From: Candidatus Micrarchaeota archaeon UBA95
Lineage (GTDB): Archaea > Micrarchaeota > Micrarchaeia > Norongarragalinales > Norongarragalinaceae
DNA: 39,013 nucleotides
Direction of reading: 5' to 3'
Assembly: GCA_002499405.1 (NCBI GenBank)
Contig: DALH01000018.1
Location: 1-39,013, forward strand
A model generated the notes under the pieces. It was given only the letters and a program-made list of their open reading frames with translations, was not told the DNA's origin and searched no databases. Positions 27,703 through 35,501 of the stretch are shown here, piece by piece; within the stretch, counting starts at the first letter, position 1, and each line of letters starts with the position of its first letter. A program made the position numbers and the translations under genes.

Positions 27703-28139
27703 TGTACTCCGCCTACTTTTTTCAAGCCGCCTTGGAGGAGGCGCGCAGGCATTTCCTTGCAGCCGCCGAAAAAGGCGTGGAAGCAATCGGGTTGTTTGCG
27801 GGCCGGGTTTATAGTTTTCAAGGCAGGGATTACCTGGTTGCCGAGGAGTACGTGACCGAGGAAAATGATTCCTCGGCTTTGCACACGCGTTTCGCGCGCG
27901 AAGCGTTCAAGGGGCTGGCCAAGAAGTATTCGGGAAAACCGTTCGTTGTATGGGCGCACTCGCACCCGAATTACGGGTGCTTCATGTCTTCGCAGGACTT
28001 GGCGGCGCACAACTCGTTCTTCAACGAGCCGTACCACCTCGCGCTGGTGGTGGACCCGGTGCGCGGAGAGGAAAAACTGTTTAAGGTTGAAGGAGAAGAA
28101 TTTTATCCGGTGCCGTACGCGGTGGTGAAAAAGAAGTGA
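27702..28139 (+). CDS. JAMM/MPN+ metalloprotease, Rpn11/CSN5-like deconjugase
   Basis: 145 residues. The zinc site is 'HSHPNYGCFMSSQD' (His86, His88, Asp99), matching the HSHPGxGCWLSGxD pattern of Rpn11 and CSN5 including the Gly-Cys pair; a Glu in 'AEEYVTEEN' would be the catalytic acid. 'NEPYHLALVVDP' also fits the VVDP strand of these enzymes. It would cut the isopeptide bond between the Ubl and its target. The ATG at 27702 shares one base with the previous stop, and its end overlaps the RING gene by four bases (GTGA). Confidence 0.93.
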   Translation: MYSAYFFQAALEEARRHFLAAAEKGVEAIGLFAGRVYSFQGRDYLVAEEYVTEENDSSALHTRFAREAFKGLAKKYSGKPFVVWAHSHPNYGCFMSSQDLAAHNSFFNEPYHLALVVDPVRGEEKLFKVEGEEFYPVPYAVVKKK

Positions 28140-28825
28140 GTGCCGGGAAGCGTTTTACTTTGACGAAGTTCGACAAGGATTTGCTGGGTTACCTGTCGGA
28201 CGGTCCATCGTCGCGCCGCGAGTTGTTGGCGAAGACGCGAGTCGCTGAATCCGAGTTCGACAAGCGCATCAAGAAGTTGAAAGCGAAGAAGTACGTCGTC
28301 CTGGACGGAGATGGGATTGCCTTGGGCGTTGGGGGCTACAACAAGTCGAGGCAACTGGACGCGGCGGCCAGGCGCAAGGAGACCAAAAAAGAACGGGTAA
28401 TGGTTTCCTTGCCGGAAGCAAAACCCGCGCCAAAACAGGAGCCGAAAACAGAGCCGGTTAAACCCGAACGCGTCGAGGCGCCGGCGAACGCAATCGACTT
28501 GGCGGAAATCCTGAAGCAGGCAAGCGAACGCATGCGCGAACAAAAAGGCGTTCAACAAAAATCAATTGAAAAGGAGCCATGGCCGCCGAAGCGCGTGCAA
28601 CCAAAGGAGTCGTGCGAGTTGTGCAAAGGCGAATTCTTCTTGTCCGTTAAGGGGGGTCACCCGAAGTACGGGCACTGTTTTTGCGGGGCTGCTTACCACA
28701 AGGACTGTTACGAGGCCGTGATGGGGGGCGACAAGCACTGCGTGAGGTGCGGCAGGAAACTGGAACTCTACCTTGACAAGGAGAGCGAGGAAGCCGTGCA
28801 TTCTATTCGGGACGTCTTCGACTGA
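28136..28825 (+). CDS. RING-type zinc protein with N-terminal winged helix (candidate E3)
   Basis: 229 residues from a GTG at 28136. Residues 10-65 look like a winged helix ('FDKDLLGYLSDGPSSRREL', 'EFDKRIKKLKAKKYVVLDG'). A Pro/Lys-rich linker and a helix ('DLAEILKQASERMREQ') follow. The C-terminus has eight ligands in cross-brace order: Cys160, Cys163, Cys181, Cys183, His188, Cys191, Cys202, Cys205 (C4HC3, as in RING-CH). It would act as the E3 that brings charged E2 to targets; the winged helix may provide DNA or protein binding. Last gene of the plus-strand operon. Confidence 0.85.
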   Translation: MSAGKRFTLTKFDKDLLGYLSDGPSSRRELLAKTRVAESEFDKRIKKLKAKKYVVLDGDGIALGVGGYNKSRQLDAAARRKETKKERVMVSLPEAKPAPKQEPKTEPVKPERVEAPANAIDLAEILKQASERMREQKGVQQKSIEKEPWPPKRVQPKESCELCKGEFFLSVKGGHPKYGHCFCGAAYHKDCYEAVMGGDKHCVRCGRKLELYLDKESEEAVHSIRDVFD

Positions 28826-29441
28826 AAGTCATTTCCTCGATTCGCTTAAATCGTTTTTCATTGGTTTTCTTGCTTTTTGCCAGCCATTCGATTAGCTGAA
28901 TCGCTTTTTTCTTGTGTGCGTCCGCTCCTACCTGGTTTACCCGCCCCCAACTCGTTTCCGTTACGCTGGTCACTCCCTTTCTTATTTTTCCCCTATACCT
29001 ACTGCTGCCAATAAGTGGTTTTAGTTTTCTGTTTAGCTCTGTTCCGGTTGGTTTAAGTTGGTCTATGACGCCGCTTACGCCCAAGTTTGTAGCGGTTGCT
29101 ACTGAGATTCCCGCGGGGACGCTCCAAAAACCGAGTTTTCGCCATAGCGTTGCCGCGATTGCTCCGCTTCCGCCAATCAGCGCCCCACCCTCGATTTTTG
29201 CCCTGCGGCTCGTATGACCCCGTTTTGCAACTTCAATTGAATCGTTGATTTCTTTGATTAGCTCCCCGATTTCGTAGTGTTGGGCCGGAGTGCGGTTGGC
29301 GGGATGCGTTTGCAGGGCGATTTCGTGTTTTTTTAATGTCTCCAATATGTCTTTTTCCGCGTTCAGGATTTTTTGCGTGTGTTCAAACGCGTATCGGTTT
29401 GCGGTTATTCTTCTTTTTTTGTTTCCCTCTCCAATCGGCAT
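28803..29441 (-). CDS. Unknown protein following the E1 gene, Gly-rich hydrophobic core
   Basis: 212 residues. N-terminal helical region ('AFEHTQKILNAEKDILETLK'), a central Gly/Ala-rich hydrophobic stretch ('GGALIGGSGAIAATLW' and 'SVPAGISVATATNLGVSGVI') that could be a re-entrant membrane hairpin, and a basic C-terminus ('SKKTNEKRFKRIEEMTFSRR'). No family recognised. Codon use is more AT-rich than its neighbours. It starts 11 bases after the E1 stop, preceded by AAGGGGA, and overlaps the RING gene by 23 bases. Confidence 0.68.
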   Translation of the reverse strand: MPIGEGNKKRRITANRYAFEHTQKILNAEKDILETLKKHEIALQTHPANRTPAQHYEIGELIKEINDSIEVAKRGHTSRRAKIEGGALIGGSGAIAATLWRKLGFWSVPAGISVATATNLGVSGVIDQLKPTGTELNRKLKPLIGSSRYRGKIRKGVTSVTETSWGRVNQVGADAHKKKAIQLIEWLAKSKKTNEKRFKRIEEMTFSRRRPE

Positions 29442-29452
29442 TTATTTTCCCC

Positions 29453-30199
29453 TTAATGCACGGGGCAGTTCGCCCTTTTTGGAACGTCGTAAACGATTGT
29501 TTCCTGTTTCAAGCCGTCAAAGAAAACGTATTTTCCTTCAAGGCAGTCGCGGCCGTGAACCATTTTCACGAACTCGTTGGCCTGCATCGCGGCAATGATT
29601 GACGTCGTGGTGGCGAGCGCCGGCATCTTTGGGTCCAAGAAGTCAAGGACTTCGCCCACGCACGAATATTTTTTCCACATCTTCTTGTAATCCGCCTTGC
29701 TCATGGTGCATTCCAGGCACGAGGAAGGCGAGCGCACGACCTGCACCTTGCCGTGGAAGCCCGTAGTCCCTCCGTCAATGAGCGGAACGCGGCCGTAGCA
29801 GTAAGCGTTCAAGTGGAGGCGCGCGGCCTGGTTATCCAAGCCCGAGAAAGCGTAATCAAACCGGTCGTAAAACCAGTCGTCAAGGAATTCCAGGCGCTTG
29901 ACCACGGCCTTGATGCGTGCGTTCTCGTCCATGACGCGCGCTTTTTCCGCGAGCACTTCCGCCTTGAGTTTTCCAACGTCCGAGGAGTTGAAGAACACGC
30001 AGCGGTTGAGGTTCGCCTCGATTATGGAATCGTAGTCCACGAGCGTCAAGTCGCGAACCCCTTTTTGGACGAGCAACTTGATTAATTCGTTTCCGAGCGC
30101 GCCCGCTCCAACCACGAGACACCGCGCTTTGGATACCGCGTCCTGGTCCCATCCGTTGATGCGTTTCTGCCTGTCGAAGCGGTCGTCGTCCGCGCGCAT
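29453..30199 (-). CDS. E1-like ubiquitin-activating enzyme (ThiF/MoeB/UBA fold)
   Basis: 248 residues. It adenylates the Ubl C-terminus and then forms a thioester. 'RFDRQKRINGWDQDAV' is the usual start; 'VVGAGALGNELIKLL' binds ATP, 'LTLVDYDSIIEANLNR' is the E1 D...NLNR motif (with Cys for the usual Gln), and 'SGLDNQAARLHLN' gives the essential Asp. 'CLEC' (161-164) and 'CPVH' (245-248) bind zinc. Cys180 in 'KKYSCVGE' sits where UBA3 has its catalytic cysteine. It is the first gene of its own operon, 2.5 kb from the Ubl gene. Confidence 0.92.
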   Translation of the reverse strand: MRADDDRFDRQKRINGWDQDAVSKARCLVVGAGALGNELIKLLVQKGVRDLTLVDYDSIIEANLNRCVFFNSSDVGKLKAEVLAEKARVMDENARIKAVVKRLEFLDDWFYDRFDYAFSGLDNQAARLHLNAYCYGRVPLIDGGTTGFHGKVQVVRSPSSCLECTMSKADYKKMWKKYSCVGEVLDFLDPKMPALATTTSIIAAMQANEFVKMVHGRDCLEGKYVFFDGLKQETIVYDVPKRANCPVH

Positions 30200-30233
30200 A
30201 ATCAATTTAACGGCTTACCCGTTAAAGTTCGTT

Positions 30234-31007
30234 ATGGCCGTAATCGCTTACTCGGTTCGAGACCCAGCCGGAAGAAAAATGGCGGAGGCGTTCAAGTCAA
30301 GCGGCTTCAAGGAGCGGGACTCGTTTCACGGCATGCCTTGTTGGGAGCGGGGCGAAGTGCTCCTGATTGAGTCCGAACAGGAAACAATAGGTTTTTCCAC
30401 GCGATTTGAAACCGATTTGTTGTTGTTTGCTTCAAAGCATTCCAGCGCTGCCGCCAAACCGTGCCTCACCGCACACTTTACGGGCAACTGGGGCCCCGCT
30501 CAACACGGCGGAAGGGAACGCGAACTGTGTTCGGCGCACCCTTCCGCGTTGAAGGCGGCTTTTGAATTTTTGCGCGCGAACCCGTTGGAAGGGTTTCCCG
30601 CGATTATGGAAGCAACCCACCACGGCCCAACCGCGTTGCCTTGCCGGGTCTTGTTCGTTGAAGTAGGCAGTTCCGAAAAAGAGTGGGAACACGAGGCGGC
30701 GTGTGAAACCGTGGCGCGCGCCTGCTGGGAGGCGTGCAGTGCGCCGAAGGCGGAAGAGTGCGTTCTTGGAATCGGGGGAGGGCATTATTGTTCCAAGTTC
30801 TCGGAGTTGGAAAAAGAAAACGCGTTTTCGCACGTTTGCCCGAAGTACGCGCTCGGGTTTCTGGACGCGGAAATGCTGGAACAGGCAATTCAAAAGGCGG
30901 GTGCGCCGGTCAAAAAAGCGTTCGTGGACAAGAAGGGTTGCGGCGCGCACAAGGCAAGGGTAATTAATTTGCTTGAGGAGGCAGGCCTTGATTACGAGAA
31001 GGTTTAG
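30234..31007 (+). CDS. dtdA: D-aminoacyl-tRNA deacylase, archaeal DTD2 type
   Basis: 257 residues; removes D-amino acids wrongly attached to tRNA. Signature segments are 'AHFTGNWGPAQHGG', 'MEATHHGPTALPCRVLFVEV', 'VLGIGGGHYCSKFSEL' and 'AFSHVCPKYAL'. These match the archaeal and plant DTD2 family and not bacterial DTD1. The ATG at 30234 follows CAATTTAACGG by about 27 bases. The stop overlaps the convergent nreA gene by four bases. Confidence 0.92.
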   Translation: MAVIAYSVRDPAGRKMAEAFKSSGFKERDSFHGMPCWERGEVLLIESEQETIGFSTRFETDLLLFASKHSSAAAKPCLTAHFTGNWGPAQHGGRERELCSAHPSALKAAFEFLRANPLEGFPAIMEATHHGPTALPCRVLFVEVGSSEKEWEHEAACETVARACWEACSAPKAEECVLGIGGGHYCSKFSELEKENAFSHVCPKYALGFLDAEMLEQAIQKAGAPVKKAFVDKKGCGAHKARVINLLEEAGLDYEKV

Positions 31008-32212
31008 AACTCGAACAACTTTTTCTGCCGTAGAATATTGCTCTTGGATGCGTAAGCGCGCCACGGGTTTTTGAGTCGGGTTGCGGCATCCGCCAAGGCC
31101 TTGGAAAGGGAATAGAATTCGTTGGGTTTGTTCCTGAAGGCGGCGCGCACGTTTTCGCGCACCTGCCACACGCCGACGGGCACGCGGTAGCCGTCGTAAA
31201 TCTCGCGGACCACGATGACGCGCGCCTGGACGTTTCGTTGTGCCAGCGCCTCGGCAACCGCGAAGCGCGCCGCGTAATACCCGCCACCCTCGCTTTGCGC
31301 GTAATCCTTTCGGCCTTGGAACGGCTCGTATTCGTAGGCGATGCTTGACTGGTTTTCGCTCCAAAAACTGCCCTTGGACCACGCCTCGAATTGTTCGTAC
31401 TCCCAGTTGCCCGGCAGTAAAATGATTTCAAACCTGTTGAACAAGTACTCGTTGGAATAAACCTGGTAGCAGTCGATTGTCTGGCTTTCACGGATTTTGT
31501 TGAGGTGTTCATTGGCGAGCATGGTGTCGGTAGCCGTGATTCCCCAACGCGTTGGCACGAGGCGCCGGTCTTCATGTTTTCCGAGCGCGCCCGCGGTCAA
31601 CAGTTTTTGGAGGTAATAATACTCGAATCCCTTTTCCAGCAGGGCGGTCAAGGCGTCCCTGGCCGTCCACCCCTCTTCAATTGCCTCGTCCACCGCTCCC
31701 GGAATGCAAGCGTTTCCCTGCACCTCTATGTTGCGCGCTTGCGCCGAGGGCCCGCTGGGCTGGCTCACGTCAAAAAATCTTACCTCGTTGCGGGGCACGT
31801 GTTCAAATGTTATAGCCACGTCCAGGGGCTTGGTGCTCATGGCCGCCTCCAGCAGGTCGCGGGAGAGCCGTTTTTTCACGCTTTGTTTTTGGTAGCCGCG
31901 CGCCATGACTGCGGCGCTTGAAACGATTTCGTCCAATGGCTTGCCATACCATTGAGAGGCGTCGGTTGAAGCACCCTCCAGACTCACGCTCGGACCAACA
32001 TTAACGCGGGGATAACCATTCCAGCCGACGAAGACGTTGGGAACGCTTTCGCCGACTACCTCCCTGCGCAGGCGTCCCGCCAGCGCCTGCCTGGCGTTGA
32101 ATCGTTCCAGAAGCGGGCATTTTTTTACTCCGCACATCAGCCGCCCCTTGCAAACCGTGCACGAGACCACGAATTGTTTTAAGCAAAGAAAAATAAATTC
32201 TTTTCCATTCAT
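31004..32212 (-). CDS. nreA: DNA repair protein NreA
   Basis: 402 residues. The N-terminal zinc finger is 'CTVCKGRLMCGVKKCPLL'; central Nre blocks include 'NVFVGWNGYPRVNVGP', 'RFFDVSQPSGPSAQARNIEV', 'RRLVPTRWGITATDTMLA' and 'LLPGNWEYEQFEAWSKGSFW'. The C-terminus 'SNILRQKKLFEF' is a PCNA-interacting peptide (QxxLxxF), as in characterised NreA proteins, which act in DNA damage tolerance with PCNA. GAAATAAAG on the minus strand lies about 22-26 bases before the ATG. Confidence 0.9.
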   Translation of the reverse strand: MNGKEFIFLCLKQFVVSCTVCKGRLMCGVKKCPLLERFNARQALAGRLRREVVGESVPNVFVGWNGYPRVNVGPSVSLEGASTDASQWYGKPLDEIVSSAAVMARGYQKQSVKKRLSRDLLEAAMSTKPLDVAITFEHVPRNEVRFFDVSQPSGPSAQARNIEVQGNACIPGAVDEAIEEGWTARDALTALLEKGFEYYYLQKLLTAGALGKHEDRRLVPTRWGITATDTMLANEHLNKIRESQTIDCYQVYSNEYLFNRFEIILLPGNWEYEQFEAWSKGSFWSENQSSIAYEYEPFQGRKDYAQSEGGGYYAARFAVAEALAQRNVQARVIVVREIYDGYRVPVGVWQVRENVRAAFRNKPNEFYSLSKALADAATRLKNPWRAYASKSNILRQKKLFEF

Positions 32213-32358
32213 ATGTCTCTTATATGTACTTTATTTCTCCCTCATAAGTCTTTTATAAAGTTCGAGCGGTCTTTTATCTGTCTTGTAATATGCACTTCCA
32301 GTATTGCATAACTCTTTTATATCTTTTCTTCTTTTGTTTTTGAGTGGGTTGAAATATC
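32213..32358. promoter_or_regulatory. AT-rich promoter region of nreA and the AAA+ gene
   Basis: It contains four copies of a CTYTTAT element (near 32216, 32249, 32271 and 32312), of which one overlaps the nreA promoter, and an inverted repeat TATGCA/TGCATA around 32291-32310 enclosing CTTCCAG. These could be operator or factor-binding sites shared by the two divergent genes. Confidence 0.35.
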
Positions 32359-33489
32359 ATGCAGGTCTTTGAGGCGAGGCAACGGCTCTTATCCGAACTG
32401 GGTTGGAAGGAGAACCCCTTTGTGAAGGATTTACGCTTAGGGGACAGGACGTCTTTTTTGAAGTATTACTTGCCGATGGAGGGGGAAAAGATTCTGGAGC
32501 GGCTTGCCTTTGACGCGAAGGCGTGCCTCCTCGTCGGTCCGAAGGGCGTTGGAAAGACGTCGGCGCTTTATTTCGTTGAATATTCGTTGCCCGACGACTT
32601 CGAGTCGTTCATGTTCAAGGAGCCGCCGAAAACCCTGGAAGAACTGCACGAGCATTTGTTCGGCGTGGAGCGCGGCTTTTTGGACGCGTTGCTGGGGCGC
32701 CCGCCGAAAAAGATTTCGCGGGAGAAACTCGTCGGGAAGTTGAAGGCAAAAAAGAAGAAAGTGGTCCTCTTCATTGACGAAGCGCATTTGGAGGACAACC
32801 GCAACATGTACATGGAGTTCAAGTACTTGTTGGACGACGTGCCCAACCTGCGCCTCGTGGTTTCCGCATTGGGCCGCGAAAAGTTTCCGGACTCGCTGAT
32901 TCAACTAATCGGCGAGCCCAACATATTTCAGCGTAAAAAGTTTTCGGCGGAGGAGATGCGGCGCATAATATTGCATCGCATTCGGGCGGTCGGAGGGATG
33001 GGCTTCAAGCCGTTCCCGGACGCGTTCCTGGACGAGGTTTTGACCGAGCAAAATCTTTTGTCGCCGCGCTACGTTTTCGACGAATTGAATTCTTTTCTTG
33101 CGTCCCTGGCAATGGGAAAAAGCGAATGGAGGGCGGCTTCGGAGTATTCGGATAATCCGATAGTGCAAAGCGTCATCAAACGCGACCGCATAACCAAGGG
33201 CAACGTTTCGTGGTGGAACCAGTTGAGCCCCTCCCAAAAACAGATTTTGGAGTTGTTGCTGGAGTCCGAGGCATTGACTTTGAGCGAGATTCGGAAGGGC
33301 ACGGGCCTGTCCCAGAACACGGCGTTCAACGCGTTGTATCAGTTGAGGGGGAGCGACAAGGCCGAGAAGAAGCGCAAGCCCTCGGTTCCTTTTCCCCTTG
33401 TTTCGGTCAATGGGAGAAAGGTTGGAGGGCGCAAGCGCAACGAGTACTCCGTGAATGAGAAGATTCGCAATCTTTTCACCATGCATTGA
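32359..33489 (+). CDS. AAA+ ATPase with C-terminal winged helix, Orc1/Cdc6-like
   Basis: 376 residues. Walker A 'VGPKGVGKTSALYF' near residue 60, Walker B 'VVLFIDEAH' near 137, sensor 1 'LVVSALGREKF', and sensor 2 arginine in 'LSPRYVFDELNSFLA'. The C-terminal third has a helix-turn-helix ('SEALTLSEIRKGTGLSQNTA', 'FNALYQLRG') and a basic wing. The plan (AAA+ then winged helix) is that of Orc1/Cdc6 but similarity is not close enough to be sure; an ExeA-like or lineage-specific ATPase is possible. Followed after 14 bases by a small gene and a histone. Confidence 0.75.
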   Translation: MQVFEARQRLLSELGWKENPFVKDLRLGDRTSFLKYYLPMEGEKILERLAFDAKACLLVGPKGVGKTSALYFVEYSLPDDFESFMFKEPPKTLEELHEHLFGVERGFLDALLGRPPKKISREKLVGKLKAKKKKVVLFIDEAHLEDNRNMYMEFKYLLDDVPNLRLVVSALGREKFPDSLIQLIGEPNIFQRKKFSAEEMRRIILHRIRAVGGMGFKPFPDAFLDEVLTEQNLLSPRYVFDELNSFLASLAMGKSEWRAASEYSDNPIVQSVIKRDRITKGNVSWWNQLSPSQKQILELLLESEALTLSEIRKGTGLSQNTAFNALYQLRGSDKAEKKRKPSVPFPLVSVNGRKVGGRKRNEYSVNEKIRNLFTMH

Positions 33490-33503
33490 GAGGTGGGTTA
33501 AAA

Positions 33504-33632
33504 ATGACTGTGAAAGAGTTTTTGGAGGAGCTGGCGGAATCGCGCACGGCTTACAAGGTGTCGTGTTGCAATGACCGAGTGCTCATAAGCACGGATTCGG
33601 TGCACCAGGGCCTCGTGGGGGGATGCGTATGA
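33504..33632 (+). CDS. 42-residue protein coupled to histone gene
   Basis: Starts with 'MTVKEFLEELAESRTAYKVS', then Cys-Cys-Asn-Asp and a short tail with a third cysteine ('VGGCV'). GAGGTGGG 6-13 bases upstream looks like a ribosome-binding site, and its TGA overlaps the histone ATG by four bases. No family recognised; it may be a translated leader or a small partner of the AAA+ protein or histone. Confidence 0.55.
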   Translation: MTVKEFLEELAESRTAYKVSCCNDRVLISTDSVHQGLVGGCV

Positions 33633-33841
33633 AGCGAGCCTTCCAATTGTTCGACGTAGACGCCCTCTTCCGGGCCACGGGCGCGCAACGCGTTGCCGAG
33701 TCCGCGAGCGAGAAGCTCGCCGAGGTTTTGGAGGAGTCGGCCGAAGATTTGATTTTCCGGGCGAAGATTTACTCGCGTCACGCGGGGCGCAGCGAGGTCA
33801 CCCGTGACGACGTGTTGCTGGCGGCGTCAGACATTTCGTAA
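33629..33841 (+). CDS. Archaeal histone
   Basis: 70 residues, one histone fold. 'DVDALFRATGAQRVAESASE' followed by 'KLAEVLEESAEDLIFRAKIY' and 'SRHAGRSEVTRDDVLLAASD' match the alpha1-L1-alpha2-L2-alpha3 pattern, with the L1 'RV' and L2 'HAGRxxVT' DNA-contact residues. The N-terminus before alpha1 is a little unusual ('MKRAFQLFD'). It would dimerise and wrap DNA. It is the third gene of the AAA+ operon. Confidence 0.9.
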   Translation: MKRAFQLFDVDALFRATGAQRVAESASEKLAEVLEESAEDLIFRAKIYSRHAGRSEVTRDDVLLAASDIS

Positions 33842-33903
33842 CCCAATTGAAACGCTTGACTCCGCTTTGGGCTCCGTCTTCGCATTTCAATTCTGTTAAC
33901 GGG

Positions 33904-35154
33904 TTATTTTCTTGCGTTCGGAACGCGTAACTGCAGTTGTATTTCAATTACTTCCCTTGTTTTTTTGAGGAAGGATTGCGCCCCTCCTCTGGGGAAGCTG
34001 GCGCCGGCGGCTATGTTGTGGCCGCCCCCGCTTCCCCCGGCAGCTTTTCCGGCCTTGCGCATAACTTCGCCGAGGTTCAAACCATTTTCCACGAGTTCGA
34101 GGGTGCCGCGCGCCGAAACCTTCACTTCGTTGGTTCCCGCGAATGCAATCAACGGCTTTTTTTTCACGAGTTTTTCGGCTATGATGCCGGCCTGCGCGGG
34201 CTCCACTTTTCCGCGTCCGTCATAGAAGTCGAAGCAGCCCAAATCAACGCTTTCGGCTTCCCGGAGCACGGCGGCGAGTTTTCTGGTTTGTTCCGCCAGT
34301 ATTTTTCTGGCGTCAACAAGGGATTCGCCGCCCCTGATTGCGGCTTGAATACCTTTTCTTGCTTCTCCGGCCCGGCCGCACGCGTCAAGCAGGGTACCGA
34401 GTTCGTGGGCGTCCCTGGTTTCCTCGCGGTCGGGTTGGTTCGGGAAAACGTAGGCGTTTCCGAAAAAGTTTTTTCCGATTTTCTTTTTCAGGTATGCATC
34501 TAGGCGCATCCTTTCTTTTGCGGGTATTTCGTAGTAGTGCGCTTTTGGGTTGAACCCGTTTTTTTCGAGTTCGCCGGGTTCAATCATTCCCTTCAACATT
34601 TTTGCGACGTTTTCGGTTATCCTGCCGTGAAGGGTAAGCCCCGGCGTGATGATTACTTCGCCGCGTTTGATGCACTCCTCAAGCATGACCTTGTTGAATC
34701 CGGTGAACGGCTCCTGCTTGTCCCCTATTGCCCCGGTTATGCCGAGTCGCCCCAGGTCCTTGCCCGTGTGCTTGAAACAGTGGTACGCCGTGGAGGCGCC
34801 GCAGGCGTCGAAGGTGCCGTCGAAACCGTAGTCGTGGACGTTTGCCTGTTTTCCGCCCTTTTTTTGCGGTGGGTGATGGTCCAGGAAGAAGGCGTTGTCC
34901 ACTTTTTCCTCAAGGTATTCGCGTTGGCCGGACCCGATGTCAACGAAAGCAACGCAGTCGTGTTTCACGGCGTTTATTTTTTTCACGATTTGTTCGTCCA
35001 CTTTTATCGCGGAAATCGTTTTTCGGGTTTCAACGGCGTTGCAGGTGAGGGCGGCGGCGCTCAAGCCGTCGCAGTCGTAGTGGTGAACCACGAGCACGTC
35101 TTCGAACCCGAGTATTTCGTCGCCTACTTCCCTGCACTTTTCCGGAAAACCCAC
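33904..35154 (-). CDS. DHH-family phosphoesterase, archaeal RecJ/GAN-like nuclease
   Basis: 416 residues from a GTG at 35154. DHH motifs: 'VVHHYDCDGLSAAAL', 'VAFVDIGSGQ', 'FFLDHHPPQ' and 'DACGASTAYHCF'; the DHHA1 domain ends in 'AAGGSGGGHNIAAGASFPRG'. This fits archaeal RecJ-like 5'-3' single-strand exonucleases (GAN or Cdc45-related) that join the replisome. All metal ligands look intact, so it is probably active. The GTG is at leaderless distance from the shared TTTTAATT element at 35174-35181. Confidence 0.9.
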   Translation of the reverse strand: MGFPEKCREVGDEILGFEDVLVVHHYDCDGLSAAALTCNAVETRKTISAIKVDEQIVKKINAVKHDCVAFVDIGSGQREYLEEKVDNAFFLDHHPPQKKGGKQANVHDYGFDGTFDACGASTAYHCFKHTGKDLGRLGITGAIGDKQEPFTGFNKVMLEECIKRGEVIITPGLTLHGRITENVAKMLKGMIEPGELEKNGFNPKAHYYEIPAKERMRLDAYLKKKIGKNFFGNAYVFPNQPDREETRDAHELGTLLDACGRAGEARKGIQAAIRGGESLVDARKILAEQTRKLAAVLREAESVDLGCFDFYDGRGKVEPAQAGIIAEKLVKKKPLIAFAGTNEVKVSARGTLELVENGLNLGEVMRKAGKAAGGSGGGHNIAAGASFPRGGAQSFLKKTREVIEIQLQLRVPNARK

Positions 35155-35171
35155 GTTTTGTTGTTGTGTGC

Positions 35172-35183
35172 CGAATTAAAAGA
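35172..35183. promoter_or_regulatory. Shared bidirectional TATA-like element
   Basis: CGAATTAAAAGA reads CTTTTAATTC on the other strand. It is about 24 bases from the minus-strand GTG at 35154 and about 30 bases from the plus-strand ATG at 35208. Confidence 0.4.
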
Positions 35184-35207
35184 GGGTTTCGCCTAATGCT
35201 TAATCGC

Positions 35208-35468
35208 ATGTCGCGGATTTCAAAGAAGACTTTTGAACGCATTGCTTCGGACGTGGTGTCCGTGCTCTACTCGCGGTACCCGGTTCCGCTTACCACGCGG
35301 GCGATTGCCAGGGAAGTTGCGAGGGATAACGAGTTCATCAAAAGCGTCCTGACCTTCCTTGAGTCCAAGAAACTAGTTGTAAGCGTGAAAAAGGATTGCG
35401 GGCGCTGGATGAAGTGGAAGATTTCTAGGGCTGCAAAAAGCAGGATGGACGCTTCGAGGCCTTACTAA
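35208..35468 (+). CDS. Small winged-helix DNA-binding protein
   Basis: 86 residues. 'RIASDVVSVLYSRYPVPLTT' and 'RAIAREVARDNEFIKSVLTF' form a helix-turn-helix, with a wing at 'KKLVVSVKKDCGRWMKWKIS'. Ends in a basic tail. Likely a DNA-binding regulator. ATGs at 35196 and 35208 are both possible; I prefer 35208 on promoter spacing. Confidence 0.72.
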   Translation: MSRISKKTFERIASDVVSVLYSRYPVPLTTRAIAREVARDNEFIKSVLTFLESKKLVVSVKKDCGRWMKWKISRAAKSRMDASRPY

Positions 35469-35501
35469 CCTTTATTTATTAAGTTGCGGGAATCCTTCCT
35501 T

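Noticed and set aside
31505..31921. Plus-strand open frame of 138 codons
   Set aside because: It is the antisense of nreA; GC-rich codon use leaves many long antisense frames in this genome.
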